In this document: piece after piece, positions 60,613-64,000 of the stretch
Numbering within the stretch: position 1 is the first letter of the stretch
Layout of the letters: every line of letters starts with the position of its first letter
NCBI RefSeq assembly: GCF_042646085.1
Contig: NZ_JBHRSZ010000009.1
Location: 248,001-312,000, forward strand
Direction of reading: 5' to 3'
Source of the DNA: Litoribrevibacter euphylliae
GTDB taxonomy: Bacteria; Pseudomonadota; Gammaproteobacteria; Pseudomonadales; Litoribrevibacteraceae
Length of the DNA stretch: 64,000 nucleotides
Made by a program: the position numbers and the translations under genes
Notes under the pieces: model-generated
Told to the model about the DNA's origin: nothing
Seen by the model: only the letters and a program-made list of their open reading frames with translations
Databases searched by the model: none

Positions 60613-61775
60613 TGGTTGCCCATCCCTTTATTTCCCATCCCTTTATTTCCCATCCCTTTATTTCCCATCCCTTGATTGTTTGCCCCTTGATTCTTAGACA
60701 CATCACTCTTCTGGGAAAGACCTTGTCGCGTTTGGATCAATGCCATCGCCAAAGAAGTACCACTCAAGTACGCGGCTTCGACACCGTGTAAGCCTCGACC
60801 CATCCCTAAATAGTCACCGCACAAACACAAATTCTCTTGAGGTCCTAAATGATTTAACCCTTTCACTTGCCCCGCTCGGCTTAAAACGTTCTGTTGAGGT
60901 AGAGAATACAACCAACGATGAGTGTAGCAGTACAAAGGTTGATCCAGGATGTCTAATCCAACCTCATTCTTCAGCACTGGTTTTATCTCCCACAGGGCAC
61001 GCCAGAGTGCTTGAGCAATGTCTTCTTTATCATAGTCTGTACGTGCTTTGCTCCACATCGGTTGCGCTTCAACCTTAACTAACACACCTTGACCATGTTC
61101 AGGCGGCGTTCGATCTGCCTTTACCGACTCTAAAGAAACACGTTTAATAACGGATGATTCCGGTGTATTTACGGCATGAACCTGGTCTAAACCAAGTGTG
61201 TTAAAGGTATCGTCTGCCACATAAAAAACCGATACCCACTGCGGTAATGTCTCTACATAGTCAAAGGCAGACTTATAAGGATGATCTTGCGGCACCAATG
61301 CATACGCCTGCTCAGGAGGCGTAGCTAACACCAAGTATGTACTTTGAGAAAATAAACATTCTTCACCGTTGTTCTGAATAAAGGTTTTCCAGGGATATTC
61401 CGCCTGATCCTCAAGATACTCTATACGCGTAATTCGTTGTCCGCACTCCAAACGAATACCTGTTGCCAATTCACGGGTAAGCGCAGAGCTTCTGGAAGCC
61501 GCTACATACTCGCCATTTGACAAACGATGCACCTTATCACCGGCTTCAACCAGAAAGTTTTTGAATGAATGATTCGTCGCTTGAAAACTGGACGCACCTA
61601 AATCAAACGCCAACACTCCAAATGCTTCATTCATCACTCGTTTCGAAGCCAATCGGCCACCAGTTCCTCGTGATTTATCGATGCATAAGACATCAATCCC
61701 GGACTTCATTAAGTCCCGAGCCAATGACAGACCTGCCATACCAGCGCCAATGACAACGACTTCCGCTTGATGCAT
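60609..61775 (-). CDS. Renalase-like NAD(P)/FAD-dependent oxidoreductase with Gly-Met-Asn tail
   Basis: 388 aa. FAD site VVVIGAGMAGLSLARDL, then SRGTGGRLASKR and, near the end, LCLCGDYLGMGRGLHGVEAAYLSG. The arrangement fits small amine-oxidase-type flavoproteins of the renalase/YYY group found next to photolyase in RpoE-ChrR loci. The last 25 residues are a repeat of Gly-Met-Gly-Asn-Lys units from a 15-bp minisatellite (60619-60678). First gene of the operon, 40 to 60 bp after an ECF promoter. GGAGAG lies 7 nt before the ATG. Confidence 0.9.
   Translation of the reverse strand: MHQAEVVVIGAGMAGLSLARDLMKSGIDVLCIDKSRGTGGRLASKRVMNEAFGVLAFDLGASSFQATNHSFKNFLVEAGDKVHRLSNGEYVAASRSSALTRELATGIRLECGQRITRIEYLEDQAEYPWKTFIQNNGEECLFSQSTYLVLATPPEQAYALVPQDHPYKSAFDYVETLPQWVSVFYVADDTFNTLGLDQVHAVNTPESSVIKRVSLESVKADRTPPEHGQGVLVKVEAQPMWSKARTDYDKEDIAQALWRALWEIKPVLKNEVGLDILDQPLYCYTHRWLYSLPQQNVLSRAGQVKGLNHLGPQENLCLCGDYLGMGRGLHGVEAAYLSGTSLAMALIQTRQGLSQKSDVSKNQGANNQGMGNKGMGNKGMGNKGMGNQ
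60619..60678. repeat. 15-bp in-frame minisatellite (four units)
   Basis: The unit CCCATCCCTTTATTT occurs at 60619, 60634 and 60649, with a fourth unit CCCATCCCTTGATTG at 60664 and a decayed relative beyond. On the coding strand each unit encodes a Lys-Gly-Met-Gly-Asn type pentapeptide. Because the unit is 15 bp, copy changes would keep frame. Confidence 0.9.
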
Positions 61776-61821
61776 AGAATTCTCTCCGACTCATCTAGGC
61801 TTATTGAAATGTACTTTGAGA

Positions 61822-61849
61822 ATTACGCAGTGCCCTGACCTTTGGATCA
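61822..61849 (-). promoter_or_regulatory. ECF (RpoE/ChrR-type) promoter of the stress operon
   Basis: On the minus strand TGATCC (plus 61844-61849) and CGTAAT (plus 61822-61827) are 16 bp apart, matching the ECF11/RpoE promoter (TGATCC with CGTA). Start of transcription would be about 40 nt before the ATG at 61775. It lies next to the sigma gene that probably uses it. Confidence 0.75.
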
Positions 61850-61949
61850 CTCATTTAAAAATATTTTGTATTTTCAGCCCCTCGACTTTACTCAGGAAAC
61901 GATAATCACTAGATTAAAAAGCCTTAACTCCTCGATACAAGGGCATCTA

Positions 61950-62546
61950 GTGACTACGTCTAATCCTAAGGATTCAGCAACTCTTGATGAATTAGTGCTT
62001 CGCATTGCGCAGCATCAAGACAAGCAAGCCTTTATGGAACTCTTTGAGAATGTGTCATCACGACTTAAGGCTTACGCCATGCGTTGCGGTGCTGACAGTT
62101 CGGAAGCAGAAGAAATCGTCCAGGAAAGTCTACTAACGGTTTGGCGAAAGGCGGAACAATTTAATCCCAAGGCCGCATCCGCAGTCACCTGGCTGTACAC
62201 CATAGTGCGTAACAAACGCATTGATATGGCTAGGAAAAGCAAAAACGTGCAGATAGTTTCAGACGATCTATATCCAGAACAAGGCACCGTTGATCTGGAT
62301 ATAGATGTTGAAAGAGATCTGAATGGCCACATCGTTCGTACCCTTCTTACCTCTTTGCCAGAAGAGCAACGACAAATTGTCTATATGGTTTATTTCGAAG
62401 GAAAGACCCATTCCGAGATTTCCAACGAACTGGATCTTCCGCTGGGAACCATTAAATCCAGGCTTCGACTGGCAATGAAGAAATTAGACGCTTTAGCACA
62501 AGAGCAAATTACATGGCTAATTATCATCCTAGTGACGAACTTTTAA
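61950..62546 (+). CDS. rpoE: ECF sigma factor (RpoE/ECF11 type)
   Basis: 198 aa from the GTG at 61950, which has AAGGG 7 nt upstream; the frame opens at a TTG (61842) that lies inside the ECF promoter of the opposite operon, so that start is unlikely. Region 2 is FMELFENVSSRLKAYAMRCGADSSEAEEIVQESLLTVWRKA and WLYTIVRNKRIDMAR; region 4 is LLTSLPEEQRQIVYMVYFEGKTHSEISNELDLPLGTIKSRLRLAMKKL. It directs RNA polymerase to stress promoters and is held by the ChrR-type protein. It overlaps the anti-sigma gene by 34 bp. Confidence 0.93.
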   Translation: MTTSNPKDSATLDELVLRIAQHQDKQAFMELFENVSSRLKAYAMRCGADSSEAEEIVQESLLTVWRKAEQFNPKAASAVTWLYTIVRNKRIDMARKSKNVQIVSDDLYPEQGTVDLDIDVERDLNGHIVRTLLTSLPEEQRQIVYMVYFEGKTHSEISNELDLPLGTIKSRLRLAMKKLDALAQEQITWLIIILVTNF

Positions 62547-63157
62547 TGACTTTTTCCGCAGGGCAACTTACCAACGCCCTGGGGATTCTAGTGGCGTGTC
62601 ATATCGAACGGTGTCAGATCTGTCGTTCTAAGGCTCTGATGTATGATCAGCTAGGCGGCGAAATCCTCGAATCCACTGAGCCTACCCCTGTATCCGAAGA
62701 CATGCGTCAGCAGTTATTACAACGCATTGATTCGACCGATGACAACATTGCCCCACACATCCAGGAGAATCTAGACCCTCGTGTTCCTAGACCATTATGG
62801 CGATTTGTAGAGAACGACCTCAACGCATTGCAGTGGAAAGGGTTCACATCCAGTATTCAGGAAGTCACCTTACCCTTCTCTGATGATCACTTCACCGCCA
62901 AGTTCTATAAAATTGCAGCCGGGAAAGAACTGCCGGAACACACACATAAAGGGAACGAATTCACCTTGGTATTGGATGGTAGCTTCTCGGATCAACTTGG
63001 CAGTTACCACGCTGGGGACTTCATTTTGGCGGATACAGAAACAATCCATACCCCACATGCTCATAAAGATAAGGACTGTATTTGCTTTGCCGTGATGGAT
63101 GCGCCGTTAAAAATGACCGGCTTTTTTGGGCGTATGCTTAATCCATTCTTGAGATAA
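62513..63157 (+). CDS. chrR: ChrR-type anti-sigma factor (zinc and cupin domains)
   Basis: 214 aa. The N-terminal anti-sigma domain has the zinc ligands His5, and HIERCQIC with His30, Cys34 and Cys37, as in Rhodobacter ChrR. The C-terminal part (about 110-200) is a cupin with HTHKGNEFTLVLDGSF and HTPHAHKD that can bind a second metal. In Rhodobacter such a protein releases the sigma factor on singlet oxygen or organic peroxide. The ATG matches the NYHPSDELL start of the family and lies 34 bp inside the sigma gene. Confidence 0.95.
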   Translation: MANYHPSDELLMTFSAGQLTNALGILVACHIERCQICRSKALMYDQLGGEILESTEPTPVSEDMRQQLLQRIDSTDDNIAPHIQENLDPRVPRPLWRFVENDLNALQWKGFTSSIQEVTLPFSDDHFTAKFYKIAAGKELPEHTHKGNEFTLVLDGSFSDQLGSYHAGDFILADTETIHTPHAHKDKDCICFAVMDAPLKMTGFFGRMLNPFLR

Positions 63158-63190
63158 TGAATTTCTGAGATAATGAATTACCTGAGATAG
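63153..63190. repeat. Short tandem repeat after chrR
   Basis: TGAGATAATGAATT occurs twice (63153 and 63167 region), with a third partial TGAGATA after. It covers the stop codon of chrR and the short gap after it. May be replication slippage; no function evident. Confidence 0.5.
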
Positions 63191-63247
63191 CTAAAAACCT
63201 TTAGATGGTCGAATGTCTTTTACTGAAAGATTTCCGGTCAGGGAAGA

Positions 63248-64000
63248 TTAATCCGCCAAGTGATGATCGGTATGAGTGGAAGGATCATGCTGATCAAGAT
63301 CACTTTTCGCATGAATATGCAGATGTGAGTGGCTGTGCTGATGCGGATGACGATGCATCACCGCCTCAACCAAAGTGCCGTCTTTCATAATCATCGCCCG
63401 ATTGGCCAAACGCTCAATCACCGATTGATCGTGAGACACAATGATCATGGTTAAATCCAACGACTCAAGCAGCGTTAGCAAACGCTCTCTAGAGACATCA
63501 TCCAACGCATTGGTCGGCTCATCCAACAGTAAAACATCTGGTGACATAGCCAATACCGTCGCTAACGCCACCAAACGTTTCTGGCCACCAGACAATCGGT
63601 GAGTAATGGCATCGGCCAAATCCGACAACCCTAAATGCGCCAACGTTGCCAGCGCAATGTCCCGCGCTTCGGCTTCCGACTTACCTAAGTTGATCGGTCC
63701 AAAAGCGACGTCTTCAATAACGGTTGGGCAAAACAATTGGTCATCGGAATCCTGAAATAACAATCCAACCTTTTGGCGTACAGAAAAGAAATCTTTCTCT
63801 ATCGTTCGCTCTTGATCAAACGCCACCAGATTCCCAGATGTAGGTTTATTCAACCCCACCAGGAGCTGTAAGAGCGTCGTTTTTCCTGTGCCATTACTGC
63901 CTAACAGCGCCAATCGATCGCCTTTTTTCAACGTCATGGAAACATCAGAAAAAATGGTAGTTGTACCTCGATTGAAACTAACTCGATCCAACTCAATCAA
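63248..64000 (-). CDS. cbiO: Energy-coupling ABC transporter ATP-binding protein (cobalt/nickel type)
   Basis: 250 aa, possibly not complete at its start because the window ends at the first codon (a TTG). Walker A GSNGTGKTTL, Q-loop FQDSDDQLF, signature RLSGGQKRLVALA, Walker B VLLLDEPTNALDD and IIVSHDQ. The LFCPTVIEDVAFGP stretch is that of energy-coupling factor ATPases CbiO/NikO. The C-terminal tail has more than ten His residues (HRHPHQHSHSHLHIH), which fits a nickel or cobalt binding function. The membrane parts would lie beyond the window edge. Confidence 0.88.
   Translation of the reverse strand: MIELDRVSFNRGTTTIFSDVSMTLKKGDRLALLGSNGTGKTTLLQLLVGLNKPTSGNLVAFDQERTIEKDFFSVRQKVGLLFQDSDDQLFCPTVIEDVAFGPINLGKSEAEARDIALATLAHLGLSDLADAITHRLSGGQKRLVALATVLAMSPDVLLLDEPTNALDDVSRERLLTLLESLDLTMIIVSHDQSVIERLANRAMIMKDGTLVEAVMHRHPHQHSHSHLHIHAKSDLDQHDPSTHTDHHLAD

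Noticed and set aside
60619..60678. CRISPR-like repeat array
   Set aside because: Repeats are 15 bp, tandem and without spacers; the unit is in frame with a coding sequence.
1..64000. tRNA, rRNA, insertion sequence or prophage
   Set aside because: No cloverleaf, rRNA segment, transposase or integrase frame was seen on either strand by eye. A tRNA scan would be decisive.

Overview
The window is a 64 kb chromosomal segment of a mid-GC (mid-40s percent by eye) Gram-negative gammaproteobacterium, most likely a marine, hydrocarbon-using member of the Oceanospirillales/Pseudomonadales side. The reasons are the block gyrA-serC-pheA-hisC-(tyrA+aroA fusion)-cmk-rpsA, the mtaD-ubiG-mupP-yciK run known from pseudomonads, lipoproteins and periplasmic proteins with classical signals, and an alkane hydroxylase with two rubredoxins. 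The organism is inferred from gene order and protein features only. I saw no rRNA, tRNA, CRISPR array, prophage or insertion sequence.

Layout. 1-1062 (minus): start of a large exported protein cut by the window edge, and a SapC-family gene. 1479-5603 (plus): two large lipoproteins of unknown function in one operon. 5772-7402 (plus): a START-like protein and a membrane-anchored lipase-like hydrolase. 7417-8936 (minus): a YqaA/DedA-like membrane protein and a putative amidoligase. 9112-20079 (minus): the core block rpsA, cmk, tyrA-aroA, hisC, pheA, serC, gyrA, covering translation, nucleotide, aromatic amino acid and serine synthesis and DNA topology. 20417-23982 (plus): mtaD, ubiG, mupP, yciK. 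24105-26039 (plus): a periplasmic solute-binding protein behind a strongly folded leader, and a diguanylate cyclase. 26120-32730 (minus): rluB, scpB, scpA, trpS, yciO, rnm. 32846-37436 (plus): yciB, yciI, an SH3 protein, ppiA, mnmC. 37464-39445 (minus): yciH, an MscS-type channel, ybaK. 39630-44939 (plus): a DUF1653 protein, alkB with two rubredoxins too short for ordinary ORF cut-offs, and an HD-GYP receptor. 45027-53990: mostly minus-strand accessory genes (hydrolase, LysR, dicarboxylate symporter, TraB/GumN, DEAD-box-like helicase, diguanylate cyclase, PQQ-type sugar dehydrogenase).

The most coherent system is at 54045-63157. An ECF sigma factor and a ChrR-type zinc/cupin anti-sigma factor (plus strand) face a tightly packed seven-gene minus-strand operon: FAD oxidoreductase, photolyase, fatty acid desaturase, SnoaL-like protein, second FAD oxidoreductase, DUF1365 and a Cfa-like methyltransferase. 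A near-ideal ECF promoter (TGATCC, 16 bp, CGTAAT) sits in front of the operon. This looks like a singlet-oxygen/photo-oxidative stress regulon that repairs DNA and remodels membrane fatty acids.

Other points of interest: a probable untranslated RNA at about 52600-52769 whose terminator arm can also pair into an earlier stem; a nested 62-nt hairpin just before the gene at 24105; two rubredoxins of the AlkG1 and AlkG2 kinds; an HD-GYP domain split by roughly 170 extra residues; a DESD variant of the helicase DEAD box; and a 15-bp in-frame minisatellite at the end of a flavoprotein gene. Several start codons were moved inward from the longest frame (lipoprotein 2, tyrA-aroA, gyrA, yciK, scpA, scpB, rnm, HD-GYP protein, hydrolase, helicase, sigma factor), with reasons in the entries.
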